From contig JAYUJY010000190.1 in the NCBI GenBank assembly GCA_043764895.1, positions 1-64,000 on the forward strand: a stretch of DNA of 64,000 bases, read 5' to 3'. The notes beneath the pieces are model-generated. The model had not been told where the DNA came from and did no database searches. It worked only from the letters and a program-made list of their open reading frames with translations. Position numbers and translations under genes: made by a program. How positions within the stretch are numbered: the first letter of the stretch is position 1; each line of letters begins with the position of its first letter. Shown piece by piece: positions 38,001 through 46,099 of this stretch. The DNA comes from JAAFJU01 sp043764895. GTDB taxonomy: Bacteria; Cyanobacteriota; Cyanobacteriia; Leptolyngbyales; Leptolyngbyaceae.

Positions 38001-38355
38001 CCCCAAATTTGCCGAAACCCTCGACATCATCATCGCCGACGCCCACAGCACGCGTCCCTATGAAACCTATTCCGGCGGTGAAGCCTTTCGCATTAACTTC
38101 GCCATTCGTCTCGCCCTCGCAAGACTCCTGTCCCAACGATCGGGAACCGCACTGCAAATGCTCATCGTAGACGAAGGCTTCGGCACCCAAGACCAGGAAG
38201 GCTGCGATCGGCTCATTGCCGCCATCAATGCCATCTCCGCCGACTTTGCCTGCATCCTCACCGTCACCCACATGCCCTACTTCCGCGACGCCTTCCAATC
38301 CCGCATCGAAGTCACCAAAACCACCCAAGGCTCCAAAATCTCGCTTTGGACTTGA
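35089..38355 (+). CDS. sbcC: DNA repair exonuclease SbcC (Rad50-like ATPase)
   Basis: 1088 residues from the ATG at 35089; a TTG seven codons earlier is less likely. The N-terminal half-ATPase has Walker A GANGAGKSSLLEGM and the Q-loop YLRQGRADEFMLKRP. Two long Gln-rich coiled coils flank the zinc hook CPLC (near residue 580). The C-terminal half has the signature YSGGEAFRINFAIRLALARL, Walker B MLIVDEGFGTQD and the H-loop TVTHMPYF. It normally works with the nuclease SbcD to trim hairpins and blocked ends; sbcD is not in this window. The high Gln content (over 25% in parts) makes the coils unusually polar. Confidence 0.92.
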   Translation: MIPVQLTLRNFLSYRAATLDFRGLQTACVCGANGAGKSSLLEGMSWAIWGRSRVESEDDVIHQGETEAQVEFIFQIHENLYRIIRTRCRRQGMALEFQMATQVDPELKTLPKTFRSITEKGVRATQQLIIQQVRLDYDTFVNSAYLRQGRADEFMLKRPIDRKQILADLLKLDHYDDLSERAKEETRTAKSQVDGIERQRAGLVSQLERLSNLEPQQATLEVTIAHLQTQQTAAHTRLQKLQAQHQQQQTWQQQFQWQQKQQQQQKQDCDRLTQEYHQAEQQLQTLLGLVNQEEAICSGYARWQKLQAEEEFLGDRAYHYQQLQSQRHQYHQQQRDRLHTQQQQQRHLETQEHNVLEQLDEIQQVLSGRSDIESAIAKLKIAKQDLARFDSVQLKAAPLLQRRQQVQRELDRAVAKITTQLETLRTSTKQFEQQQADQPQLQQAVMQISDRIEELEKLRRYQERVRDKGLERRTFMERLHARQRDHEVQLAEVNQILSLLKHQSADAELNAKLREVLAKHHSEPSSELNAKTQSHTQSESGGSVAVREMVKTYQIQPELKLDLTSNFKASNFNAAFGEDVPACPLCDRPLDEHHWSVVVEKHLSEQTEILDEIWIIREQLSVSEREIQVLRQEYKELEAKLHDYGSILEQRGQLQAQLQASASVRSQLERLTQELAIIESQLLEQRYAPELQEELRLIEQTLTHLDYDDRNHAIARGAVERWRWADVKYVAVQQAQTRQRQLTAKLPVLQTELTDTAQHITEIQTEIRAGLAEFDEALTTLGYDLEQHNTLRSQIKTAQVWQLRHQDLLKAQHQLPPLQTRLDQLARSLQSRLMNLETVNRDCQQLQNALVETQDAPHDLSAIETHIQQERQQLDRALSSLGRIQQQRQQQQVLHQELETLNNELLQAQQQYRVYQELTQAFGKNGIQALLIENVLPQLETLTNQILARLTNNQLQAQFVTQRRTGKNKAIPKFAETLDIIIADAHSTRPYETYSGGEAFRINFAIRLALARLLSQRSGTALQMLIVDEGFGTQDQEGCDRLIAAINAISADFACILTVTHMPYFRDAFQSRIEVTKTTQGSKISLWT

Positions 38356-38376
38356 TGGGGATTGAGCGATTATAAT
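38347..38376 (+). promoter_or_regulatory. Candidate promoter of the antitoxin-like gene
   Basis: TTGGAC (38347-38352), an 18-bp spacer and a perfect TATAAT (38371-38376), 32 bp before the ATG at 38409. The -35 box lies inside the last codons of sbcC. Confidence 0.45.
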
Positions 38377-38408
38377 AAAAGGGTAAGAGCGATCGTGGGG
38401 AACGCGGT

Positions 38409-38629
38409 ATGCAATCCGTTTATCGAGTGAATGCAAGCGAGCTAGACGACCATTTTCTGGAAAGTCTAAAGGCGTTATTCGGCGATCGGAATATTGAAAT
38501 TGTGGTGTCGTCAGTCGATGAAACAGAATATTTGCTAGGAAATGAATCGAATCGATCGCATCTCGTACGTGCTATGAAAATGTAGACGATCGAAAAAACT
38601 TGGTGGACGTCAACTCCCAATTTCTATAA
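38409..38629 (+). pseudogene. Frameshifted YefM/Phd-like antitoxin gene
   Basis: From the ATG at 38409 the frame reads MQSVYRVNASELDDHFLESL and continues as a typical small cyanobacterial antitoxin (EIVVSSVDETEYLL, then NRSHLVRAM), but stops at TAG 38583. From about base 38576 the next frame continues the family pattern without a break (ENVDDRKNLVDVNSQFL) to TAA 38627. One base has been lost near 38575, so the protein loses its last 17 or so residues, the part that usually contacts the toxin. No intact RelE/ParE-like toxin gene follows. Confidence 0.7.
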
Positions 38630-38645
38630 ATTCACAATCTGTGAT

Positions 38646-38771
38646 ATGGGGATTGAAATTGCTAAGTCAAATCAATCTAAGGTTCTCAATCGCTTTTATT
38701 GTTTAGACCTCGATCGAGCGGGAAATTTTAGTGGTAAAGACTTAGGATTAGCGCTCGTCAATAACCATTGA
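38646..38771 (+). CDS. Very short open frame of doubtful status
   Basis: 41 codons from the ATG at 38646 (MGIEIAKSNQSKVLNRFYCL). No ribosome site or known family. It stands where the toxin partner of the broken antitoxin would be expected but shows no toxin motif; it may be noncoding. Confidence 0.2.
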   Translation: MGIEIAKSNQSKVLNRFYCLDLDRAGNFSGKDLGLALVNNH

Positions 38772-38814
38772 GGTAGAATAAGTAGGAGAATCACTAATTT
38801 TGGGAACCTACAAA

Positions 38815-39603
38815 ATGAAACTTTGGCACAAAACTGCTTGGACATTGGGAACCGCACTGACGTTAGTAAATATCTACTCCTTTTCTGCTCATGCAGCTTC
38901 ATCTGAATCTAAAGACACTGGTATTAAATCTCTTCAACTTCTTCAGCAGGGGCAAGCAAAAGCAAACCAGGGACAGTTTCAGAATGCTGTCTCCGCATAC
39001 ACGAGGGCGATCGAAATCAACCCAAAGTACACAGATGCTTACCTTTATCGTGGATTAGCCCACCACGATTTGGGAGATCCTAAAAGAGCGATCGAAGACT
39101 TTGAGCGTGCCATTCAACTTGACCCCAACAACGCCAAAGCTATCTATAGCCGAGGTGAAATAAAATCTGATTTAGGTGACTTGCCTGGAGCACTAATCGA
39201 TTTAACCCAAGCCATTCAAATGAGTCCCAACTACGCTCAAGCTTATAACGATCGAGGAATTGTCTACTCCAAGCTTGGCAATCGTGCAGCGGCTGTTCAA
39301 GACTTAGATGCAGCACTAAAAATCAAGCCTGATTATGCAGATGCTTACTACAATCGTGCTCAGGCTCATGCAGAACAGAAAGATTTACAAAAGGCGATCG
39401 CGGATTTGACGCAAGCTATTCGATTCAATCCCAATTTAGCAGAAGCTTACGGACATCGCGGTATGATCTATGCTGAAACGGGTGATAAATCCGCAGCACT
39501 AACAGACTTACATAAAGCGGCTGAATTGTTCAGACAACAAGGAAATCGTGAATACTATGAGCAAACTTCTAGCTATATCAAACAAATTCAGCAGAAGCAA
39601 TAA
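38815..39603 (+). CDS. Exported TPR repeat protein
   Basis: 262 residues from the ATG at 38815. A signal peptide (to about residue 27, ...NIYSFSAHAA) is followed by about six tetratricopeptide repeats spaced 34 residues, each with the typical A/G-Y-R-G/A pattern (AYLYRGLAHHDLGDPKRAIE, AYYNRAQAHAEQKDLQKAIA). Such proteins act as periplasmic or thylakoid-lumen scaffolds; the partner is unknown. It is convergent with the metal ATPase gene (stops 5 bp apart). Confidence 0.88.
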   Translation: MKLWHKTAWTLGTALTLVNIYSFSAHAASSESKDTGIKSLQLLQQGQAKANQGQFQNAVSAYTRAIEINPKYTDAYLYRGLAHHDLGDPKRAIEDFERAIQLDPNNAKAIYSRGEIKSDLGDLPGALIDLTQAIQMSPNYAQAYNDRGIVYSKLGNRAAAVQDLDAALKIKPDYADAYYNRAQAHAEQKDLQKAIADLTQAIRFNPNLAEAYGHRGMIYAETGDKSAALTDLHKAAELFRQQGNREYYEQTSSYIKQIQQKQ

Positions 39604-39607
39604 TTCC

Positions 39608-41836
39608 CTATTTCAATACTCGTCCCGCGTTTAAAATAGCTAGAAGTGCTACACCTACATCCGCAAAGACGGCTTCCCAAAGGGTGGCCAGTCCGATCGC
39701 TCCTAAAGCAATAAAGACTGCCTTAATAACCATCGCTAGCACAATATTTTGAATCACAATCTGACGGGTTTTCTGCGCGATTTGAATGGCTTCTGCAACT
39801 TTTGACGGCGCATCGGTCATCAAGACAATATCAGCCGTTTCGATCGCTGCATCCGAACCTAGCGCGCCCATAGCGATTCCTACATCCGCTCTCGCAATCA
39901 CAGGTGCATCGTTAATCCCGTCCCCGACAAAGATAACTTTACTTTTTCCAGACCGGGCTAGGATTTTCTCAATAGCATCAACTTTGTCTTCAGGTAATAG
40001 GTTAGCGAAATAATCATCTAACCCCAACTGATTCGCAACTTGCTTAGCGGTCGCATCATTATCCCCCGTCAGCATCACCACTCGCTCAACGCCCAATCGC
40101 TTTAAATTACGAATGGCCTGAACCGCATCGTCCTTTACTTCATCCGCGATCGAAATATATCCAGCATAACGTCCATCGACGGCCAAGTGAACAATAGTAC
40201 CCATCACATCACAGGTATCGTGGTCGATGTTTTCGCGATGCAAGAGCCGATCGTTACCTGCCAAAATCACTTTATTTTCAAATGAAGCGCGGATGCCGTG
40301 TCCAGCAATTTCTTCGTAGTCAGAAACAACAGAAGGGGCAATGGTTTTTCCATAAGAATCCCGGATGGATTGGGCGATCGGGTGATTAGAATGCACTTCA
40401 GCATGGGCGGCATACCTCAGTAGATCTGATTCAGAGAAACGATTTCTGGGTTCTATTTTAGTGACTTTGAACGTGCCTTTTGTTAGCGTTCCCGTTTTAT
40501 CAAAGACCACTGTTTTAACGGCTGTTAATGTATCCAAGTATGCTGAGCCTTTGATTAAGATACCGCGTTTTGCAGCGCCGCCAATTCCTCCAAAATAGCC
40601 CAATGGAATGCTGATGACCAATCCGCAGGGACAGGAAATAACGAGTAGAATCAAGGCGCGATACACCCAGTCCGCACGACTAGCACCTGGAATCAAGAGG
40701 GGCGGCAAAATTGCAATGAGAAGGGAAAGAATCACTACGATCGGCGTATAAATCCGAGCGAATTTCGTAATGAATTTCTCTGTTGCGGCTTTCTTACTGC
40801 TGGCATTTTCAACTAAGTCAAGAATTTTTGCGATCGAAGATTCACCAAATAACTTCGTCACTCGAATCGTAAGCACCCCCGATTTATTAATCATCCCCGC
40901 TAAAACAGGATCGCCAACCTTAACAATGCGTGGCACCGACTCGCCTGTTAATGCTGAAGTATCCAGTTGAGCATTCCCCTCAATGATTTCACCATCCAAT
41001 GGAACCTTCTCTCCGGGTTTCACCAAGATGATATTTCCAACCTTAACAATTTCAGGTGAAACGGGTTTGGTAATCCCATCGATTTGTAAGTTTGCGCTGT
41101 CTGGGCGGATCTCTAGCAACGATTGAATAGAACGGCGCGATCGGCCTACGGAGTATTCTTGAAACAGTTCTCCAAACCGGAAGAACAACATGACTGTGAC
41201 CGCTTCAGGAAGTTGATGAATCGCTAGTGCGCCCAGTGTTGCGATCGTCATCAGAAAATTTTCGTCAAAAACCTGTCCTCTGAGAATATTGCGTCCAGCG
41301 GTTTTGAGCACTGTCCAGCCACTTATCAGGTAAGCCGGAATAATTACCGCAAATTCGGCAATGCTGTAGGGCGTATCGTGCAGGGGTTTCTCAAACACCA
41401 TACCCATGATGAGAAGTACCACGGATAGCAGCACAGGTGGAAGTTCTCTCTTGAGGTTGAACTCACCAGCACCATGACTGTGACTGCCTTCTGTAGAATC
41501 CTCGTCTGTATGATTGTCATCGTGGCTAGGGTGACTGTGATCGTCATGACTGTGATCGCCATGATCATAACTGTGAGACTTCGACAGCGTTTGGGATGGA
41601 TCTGATTTCCCGGTCCCGATCGCATAACCCAATGACTCCACTCTCCTTTGAATGGTCTCTACGTTCACTTTCTCTGGATCATAGGACACCACTAATCGCC
41701 CAGTTGCCACCGTTACCGATGCCTCATCGACGCCTTTTAATCGCTCTAGAGCACCCTCAATCTTCATTTTGCAGCTTGTACAATCCATTCCAACTACTTG
41801 CATTTGTTGGGTCTTCAGCGAAGGCATCTGGGTCAT
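39608..41836 (-). CDS. ziaA: Zinc/cadmium-exporting P1B-type ATPase (ZiaA/ZntA-like)
   Basis: 742 residues from the ATG at 41836, with GAGG at 8 bp; a GTG at 41854 is also in frame. An N-terminal heavy-metal-associated domain with GMDCTSC is followed by a His/Asp-rich linker (HDDHSHPSHDDNHTDEDS) and eight membrane helices. Transmembrane motif CPC is in ISCPCGLVISIP, the phosphorylation site is DKTGTLTKG, the HP motif is HSNHPIAQ and the hinge is GDGINDAPVIARADVGIAMG. The last helix (FADVGVALLAILNAGRVLK) has the Asp typical of Zn/Cd/Pb exporters. It lies opposite an SmtB/ZiaR-type repressor with a shared operator, as in Synechocystis zia. Confidence 0.9.
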   Translation of the reverse strand: MTQMPSLKTQQMQVVGMDCTSCKMKIEGALERLKGVDEASVTVATGRLVVSYDPEKVNVETIQRRVESLGYAIGTGKSDPSQTLSKSHSYDHGDHSHDDHSHPSHDDNHTDEDSTEGSHSHGAGEFNLKRELPPVLLSVVLLIMGMVFEKPLHDTPYSIAEFAVIIPAYLISGWTVLKTAGRNILRGQVFDENFLMTIATLGALAIHQLPEAVTVMLFFRFGELFQEYSVGRSRRSIQSLLEIRPDSANLQIDGITKPVSPEIVKVGNIILVKPGEKVPLDGEIIEGNAQLDTSALTGESVPRIVKVGDPVLAGMINKSGVLTIRVTKLFGESSIAKILDLVENASSKKAATEKFITKFARIYTPIVVILSLLIAILPPLLIPGASRADWVYRALILLVISCPCGLVISIPLGYFGGIGGAAKRGILIKGSAYLDTLTAVKTVVFDKTGTLTKGTFKVTKIEPRNRFSESDLLRYAAHAEVHSNHPIAQSIRDSYGKTIAPSVVSDYEEIAGHGIRASFENKVILAGNDRLLHRENIDHDTCDVMGTIVHLAVDGRYAGYISIADEVKDDAVQAIRNLKRLGVERVVMLTGDNDATAKQVANQLGLDDYFANLLPEDKVDAIEKILARSGKSKVIFVGDGINDAPVIARADVGIAMGALGSDAAIETADIVLMTDAPSKVAEAIQIAQKTRQIVIQNIVLAMVIKAVFIALGAIGLATLWEAVFADVGVALLAILNAGRVLK

Positions 41837-41893
41837 GGTGGCATCCTCAATCACAATCTAATATCTCAATCATACAATGAATAAACAAACATA

Positions 41894-41907
41894 TGAATAG
41901 TTGTTCA
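41894..41907. promoter_or_regulatory. SmtB/ZiaR-type operator
   Basis: TGAATA-GT-TGTTCA is a 6-2-6 imperfect inverted repeat in the divergent promoter region, inside ATATGAATAGTTGTTCATAC. It fits the TGAAYA-N2-TRTTCA core of ArsR/SmtB metal-sensor operators. It lies 58 bp upstream of the exporter start and 122 bp upstream of the repressor start. Confidence 0.7.
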
Positions 41908-41962
41908 TACATTGAATGATAACCATTCTTGGTTTATTCTGAGATACTAAATATGCTGCATA

Positions 41963-41999
41963 CCGATCGCACTGACCCGATCGCACTGACCCGATCGCC
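41963..41999. repeat. Tandem HIP-containing 14-mer in the repressor leader
   Basis: CCGATCGCACTGAC is repeated nearly exactly two and a half times just upstream of the repressor gene. This looks like slippage around a HIP1 core and has no evident role. Confidence 0.6.
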
Positions 42000-42028
42000 T
42001 ATGTAAAGTTGCCCAATCCGTTCTCTTT

Positions 42029-42469
42029 ATGTCTAAGCAAAAAACTGTCAGCCCTCATGTCAGCCCTCAAATATCCGAATGCGATGCGTTGGATGATGCA
42101 CCTAACTGCGAAGTTCATCTCGTCCATCTAGATGCCGTACGTCAAATACAGCCAGAACTGCTGCCGATCGAAAAAGCCCAGCGGATGGCAGATTTTTTTA
42201 GCATCTTGGCTGACCCAACCCGGTTGCGAGTGCTTTCCGCTCTAGCGCAGCAGGAGCTTTGCGTTTGTGACTTAGCTTTAAGCCTAAAGATGGGCGAATC
42301 AGCAATTTCCCACCAGCTTCGCGTGATGCGATCGCAGCGGATTTTGAAGTATCGAAAGGAAGGCCGAAATGTTTATTACAGCCTAGTCGATCGGCATATA
42401 ATGACCCTCTACCAGGAAGTCGCAGCCCATTTACAGGAATCTGATTGTAAAGACCCTAGTTATCAGTGA
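42029..42469 (+). CDS. ziaR: Zinc-sensing ArsR/SmtB-family repressor (ZiaR-like)
   Basis: 146 residues. Winged helix with ADPTRLRVLSALAQQELCVC and recognition helix ESAISHQLRVMRSQR. The alpha-5 metal site is complete: D121, H123, H134, E137 (DRHIMTLYQEVAAHLQE); alpha-3N Cys residues C78 and C80 lie in ELCVCDL, and the N-terminal arm has C18, C27, H30, H33. Zinc binding releases the protein from DNA. It is divergent from the exporter gene and almost certainly represses it. Confidence 0.9.
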   Translation: MSKQKTVSPHVSPQISECDALDDAPNCEVHLVHLDAVRQIQPELLPIEKAQRMADFFSILADPTRLRVLSALAQQELCVCDLALSLKMGESAISHQLRVMRSQRILKYRKEGRNVYYSLVDRHIMTLYQEVAAHLQESDCKDPSYQ

Positions 42470-42513
42470 AAATTGTAATCATCGCATCAAACCTTTCAGC
42501 AGCAACCGGAGAC

Positions 42514-42660
42514 TAGTTGTCTACGGCTTAAAAATCCAGCGATTCAACTTTCCCTCGTTGGGTTTGGGGCACATTGAGCCATTCCCCTACAGTCTCTGAA
42601 ACCCGGATATGTAGGGGAATGGCCATGCCGTGCCCCAAACCCAACGGAGAATAGATCAAG
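42514..42660. repeat. Dispersed palindromic element, copy D
   Basis: Left arm TAGTTGTCTACGGCTTAAAA, then CCTCGTTGGGTTTGGGGCAC, inner pair CCATTCCCCTAC / GTAGGGGAATGG, and GCCGTGCCCCAAACCCAAC. The right arm is eroded. The copy lies between the repressor and ccs1 genes, which point the same way. Confidence 0.8.
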
Positions 42661-42729
42661 GCTCTAAGTTGGATTGATTTCAAGACAGGCATTACTGATG
42701 CCGCGCAGTACAAGTAGGTCATTAAGAGC

Positions 42730-44052
42730 ATGTTTACCACCGCCAAACGCTACATCAATCGACGAATCCTCCCGACCCTCGGCAATCTTCAGCTTGCGAT
42801 CGTGCTGCTGTTGGTGATTGCTATTTTCAGCATTTCAGGCACCGTCATCGAACAGGGACAATCCGCTGCGTTTTACGAAGCCAACTACCCCGAACATCCC
42901 GCCCTCTTCGGCTTCCTGAACTGGAAAGTCGTGCTCATCGCAGGTCTCGATCACGTTTATCGCACCTGGTGGTATCTCTCGCTCTTGATTTTGTTTGGCG
43001 CATCCCTCATCACCTGCACCTTCAAACGTCAACTCCCTGCCCTCAAATGGTTCTCCCGCACCCAGAAGCTCTACACCACGCCCAAACAATTCCAAAAATT
43101 TGCCCTTAGCTCTGAACTGGACCAAGCCTCGATCGACCCTCTTACCGAACTTCTCACCCAAAATAAATACAAAATCATCCAAGATGGCGACACGCTTTAT
43201 GCCCGAAAAGGTCTCGCCGGACGCCTTGGACCCGTCATCGTCCATGCCAGCATGATCTTAATCATGTTGGGCGGCATCATCGGAGCCACCACAGGCTTCA
43301 TCGCTCAAGAAATCGTCCCGAGCGGCGAAACCTTCACGATTAATAACGTCACCGACGCCGGACCTTGGGCTGGACCGCAAATCCCTAAAGACTGGTCTGT
43401 CAAAGTCAATCGCTTCTGGATCGACTATCTCCCCACGGGCGAAATTGACCAATTCTATTCCGACCTTTCTGTACTCGATAAAACCGGAAGCGAAGTCGAT
43501 CGCAAAACCATCCACGTCAACTTGCCCCTGCGCTATAAGGGCGTCACGATGTACCAAGCCGACTGGAGCGTCGCCGCCATCTCTATTAAATTCAACAACA
43601 GCCCGGTGCTCAAATTCCCGGTTGGCAAGCTCAACATTCCCAACGGTCGTCTCTGGGGCACCTTCATTCCCGTCAAACCCGATGGCAGCGATGGCGTCTC
43701 ATTAATCGTCAAAGACATGCAGGGACTCGTCCTCGTCTATGGCATGGACGGCAAGCTCATCACCACGGTCCGTAAGGGCACATCCGTCGAAATCAAAGGC
43801 GTCAACCTCACTATAGTCGATGTCATCGGCAGTACCGGACTCCAAATCAAAGCTGATCCGGGCATCCCGATCGTCTATCTCGGCTTCGCAGCAATGATGA
43901 TCAGCGTCCTGATGAGCTATGTGTCCCATTCCCAAATTTGGGGCCTATATCAAGACGGCAAACTCTATCTCGGAGGAACCACGAACCGCGCCCAAGTCAC
44001 CTTTGAACGGGAATTTATCGGAATTCTCGATCGGCTAGAGAAAAATGCCTAA
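42730..44052 (+). CDS. ccs1: Ccs1/ResB-type cytochrome c maturation protein
   Basis: 440 residues. Three N-terminal hydrophobic helices (LQLAIVLLLVIAIFSISG, KVVLIAG to YLSLLILFGASLITC, VIVHASMILIMLGGIIGA), a large lumenal domain (about residues 190-375) and a last helix VYLGFAAMMISVLMSYVSHS. VIEQGQSAAFYEANYPEHPA and SLLILFGASLITCTFKRQLP are Ccs1/ResB signatures. With CcsA it delivers haem to apocytochromes c (f, c6) on the lumenal side of the thylakoid; ccsA is not in the window. Confidence 0.9.
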   Translation: MFTTAKRYINRRILPTLGNLQLAIVLLLVIAIFSISGTVIEQGQSAAFYEANYPEHPALFGFLNWKVVLIAGLDHVYRTWWYLSLLILFGASLITCTFKRQLPALKWFSRTQKLYTTPKQFQKFALSSELDQASIDPLTELLTQNKYKIIQDGDTLYARKGLAGRLGPVIVHASMILIMLGGIIGATTGFIAQEIVPSGETFTINNVTDAGPWAGPQIPKDWSVKVNRFWIDYLPTGEIDQFYSDLSVLDKTGSEVDRKTIHVNLPLRYKGVTMYQADWSVAAISIKFNNSPVLKFPVGKLNIPNGRLWGTFIPVKPDGSDGVSLIVKDMQGLVLVYGMDGKLITTVRKGTSVEIKGVNLTIVDVIGSTGLQIKADPGIPIVYLGFAAMMISVLMSYVSHSQIWGLYQDGKLYLGGTTNRAQVTFEREFIGILDRLEKNA

Positions 44053-44277
44053 GGTTCACGATCGTGCATTAGAATATCTTATATAGGTGAAAGTTAGAAT
44101 AATTCGGTGTCATTTTTAAGGCACTTGTGTATACTCTTTCCAACTAGGAAATCCGACTTAACTCGGATGACTCATAAAATCTGCCTTCTGGCTGGTGTTT
44201 ATCTGAGACATTGACTCTAGAGTCTTGATTCCCCTAGCCCATAACCTCATCGTGATTGATTTCATAGTGTGCTCTAG

Positions 44278-45675
44278 ATGACTGCCATCCCGCTCTCAAT
44301 CCAATCTTCTATTCCGATCGATCGATCGGGCGTCAACGATGCTTCGTCCGTTCTAGCGCTTAAAGAAATCGTGGCTCGTCTCCACCGTGAACAAAATAAA
44401 ATTCAAGATCTCTTAAGTTCTTTGGGGTTTGCACTACGAAGCTTTAATAACCTCAACCAATTCTTGGAGCTGATCCCCTTAATGGCCTCCCGCGTCACCG
44501 ATGCAGATGGGGGCGCACTGATTATGTTTCGGAATGGGCAAGTGCGGCTAGAGCAGATTCATTGTCAAGACCAGCGCTGGGGCCAAGAAGTTCGTCAAGC
44601 TTTTGAAAGTGCGGCCAAACGGATTACTCACTCTATCCTCAAGCTTCAGCCGACGGAAGCTCTAGTGCGCGTCCCAGCGGCAATCGCATCGCTCGACCAA
44701 CAAATGGTCCAAGCCCTCGGTGAAGAAATTCAGATCTTTGGTACGTCTATTTTGGTTAAGAACCAAGAACGGGGCCGTTTATTTGTCTTTAGCCGTGACC
44801 CGAACTACGCTTGGACAGAACAGCGTCAGAAACTCGTGCGTCTCGTCGCCGATCAAACCGCTGTGGCCATCGACAATGATGAACTGTCGGCTGAACTCCG
44901 CAAAAAAGAACGTCTCGATCGCGAACTTGAAATTGGTGCGGACATTCAGTATCGTCTCCTGCCTCGCCACTGCCCAACAATAGACGGGATTGAACTGGCG
45001 GCCTTGTGTAAGACAGCTAGCCGGGTGGGCGGTGATTATTATGACTTCATTCCGTCCGTTCCGGCGGGACAGGCGGGCGATCGATCGGGGCGCTGGAGTA
45101 TCACGATCGGCGATGTTATGGGGAAGGGTGTTCCGGCGGGTCTGATTATGACCATGACGCGAGGAATGCTCCGGGCGGAAGTGCTGAATGGTCACAGTCC
45201 TGCGAAGATTTTGCAGCATTTGAATCAGGTGATGTACGCCGATTTGGAAAATTCCAATCGATTTGTAACGCTATTTTATTCTGAATATGACCCGAAGACT
45301 AAGATTTTGTCTTATAGCAATGCGGCGCATAATCCGCCGTTGTTATGGCAGGCAGCAACCGACACCATCCGGCGCTTAGATACCTTTGGAATGCTGATTG
45401 GGCTGGATTCTCATACGTTGTATCAAGATTGCCACGTCCAGCTTTCACCGGGCGATCGGATTATTTACTATACCGATGGCTTCACAGAAGCGGCCAACCC
45501 ATCCGGTGAGCAATTCGACGAAGAAAATTTGGAGAAAGCGTTTCGGTGGGCCTGCAAAAATCAAGCCGACCCGCAAGAAATTCTGACCTATTTGTTCGAT
45601 CGGGTTCAAGAGTTTGTCGGCATTGGAAAACCCAACACGGATGATATGACGTTAGTTGTGATGCATGTGACTTAA
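44278..45675 (+). CDS. GAF domain PP2C-type (SpoIIE/RsbU) phosphatase
   Basis: 465 residues. A short coiled start is followed by a GAF domain (about 35-200), then the SpoIIE domain (about 225-465): ELEIGADIQYRLLPRHCP, SRVGGDYYDF with metal-binding Asp, GDVMGKGVPAGLIMTM, YSNAAHNPPLLW and the final NTDDMTLVVM. Such proteins dephosphorylate anti-sigma-factor antagonists or regulate by partner switching. No kinase or antagonist lies nearby. The GAF domain presumably senses a small ligand. Confidence 0.9.
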   Translation: MTAIPLSIQSSIPIDRSGVNDASSVLALKEIVARLHREQNKIQDLLSSLGFALRSFNNLNQFLELIPLMASRVTDADGGALIMFRNGQVRLEQIHCQDQRWGQEVRQAFESAAKRITHSILKLQPTEALVRVPAAIASLDQQMVQALGEEIQIFGTSILVKNQERGRLFVFSRDPNYAWTEQRQKLVRLVADQTAVAIDNDELSAELRKKERLDRELEIGADIQYRLLPRHCPTIDGIELAALCKTASRVGGDYYDFIPSVPAGQAGDRSGRWSITIGDVMGKGVPAGLIMTMTRGMLRAEVLNGHSPAKILQHLNQVMYADLENSNRFVTLFYSEYDPKTKILSYSNAAHNPPLLWQAATDTIRRLDTFGMLIGLDSHTLYQDCHVQLSPGDRIIYYTDGFTEAANPSGEQFDEENLEKAFRWACKNQADPQEILTYLFDRVQEFVGIGKPNTDDMTLVVMHVT

Positions 45676-45779
45676 GGATCAACGTTTAAGAGCACCCGAT
45701 GAATCATGGTTAGGTTTTTGGGGTCCGATCGAAAAGAAATTGCATTATGATACGGGGAAGTCCTCTCTAAGTGAGTGTT

Positions 45780-46091
45780 ATGCCATTAGTTGCGACAAAG
45801 CCTTATGTTGAGTCTCGGAATAACGGATATTGGATTGTGGAAACTCGGGTGGCTCTTGACTCGATCGTCTATGCATTTCAGATTGGACAATCGCCGGAAT
45901 CGATCGTCCAATCCTTTCCGGTCTTGAACTTAGAGCAGGTTTATGGGGCGATCGTCTTTTATTTAGCAAATCGAAGTTTGATTGATGCCTACCTAGCAGA
46001 GGAGGAGTCCGCTTTTGATGCAATGCAGCCCCTTCCTCACGATTCTGAACTCTATCAAAAATTGCAGGTTGCTAAAGCTGCACAACAGTAG
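45780..46091 (+). CDS. DUF433 protein, antitoxin-like
   Basis: 103 residues from the ATG at 45780. The middle (DSIVYAFQIGQSPESIVQSF ... LNLEQVYGAIVFYLANRS) is the helical DNA-binding-like DUF433 fold, a relative of the VapB45-type antitoxins. The next gene starts 8 bp later with a PIN-like DUF5615 domain, the usual order of this type II pair. Confidence 0.85.
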   Translation: MPLVATKPYVESRNNGYWIVETRVALDSIVYAFQIGQSPESIVQSFPVLNLEQVYGAIVFYLANRSLIDAYLAEEESAFDAMQPLPHDSELYQKLQVAKAAQQ

Positions 46092-46099
46092 GACCAGTT

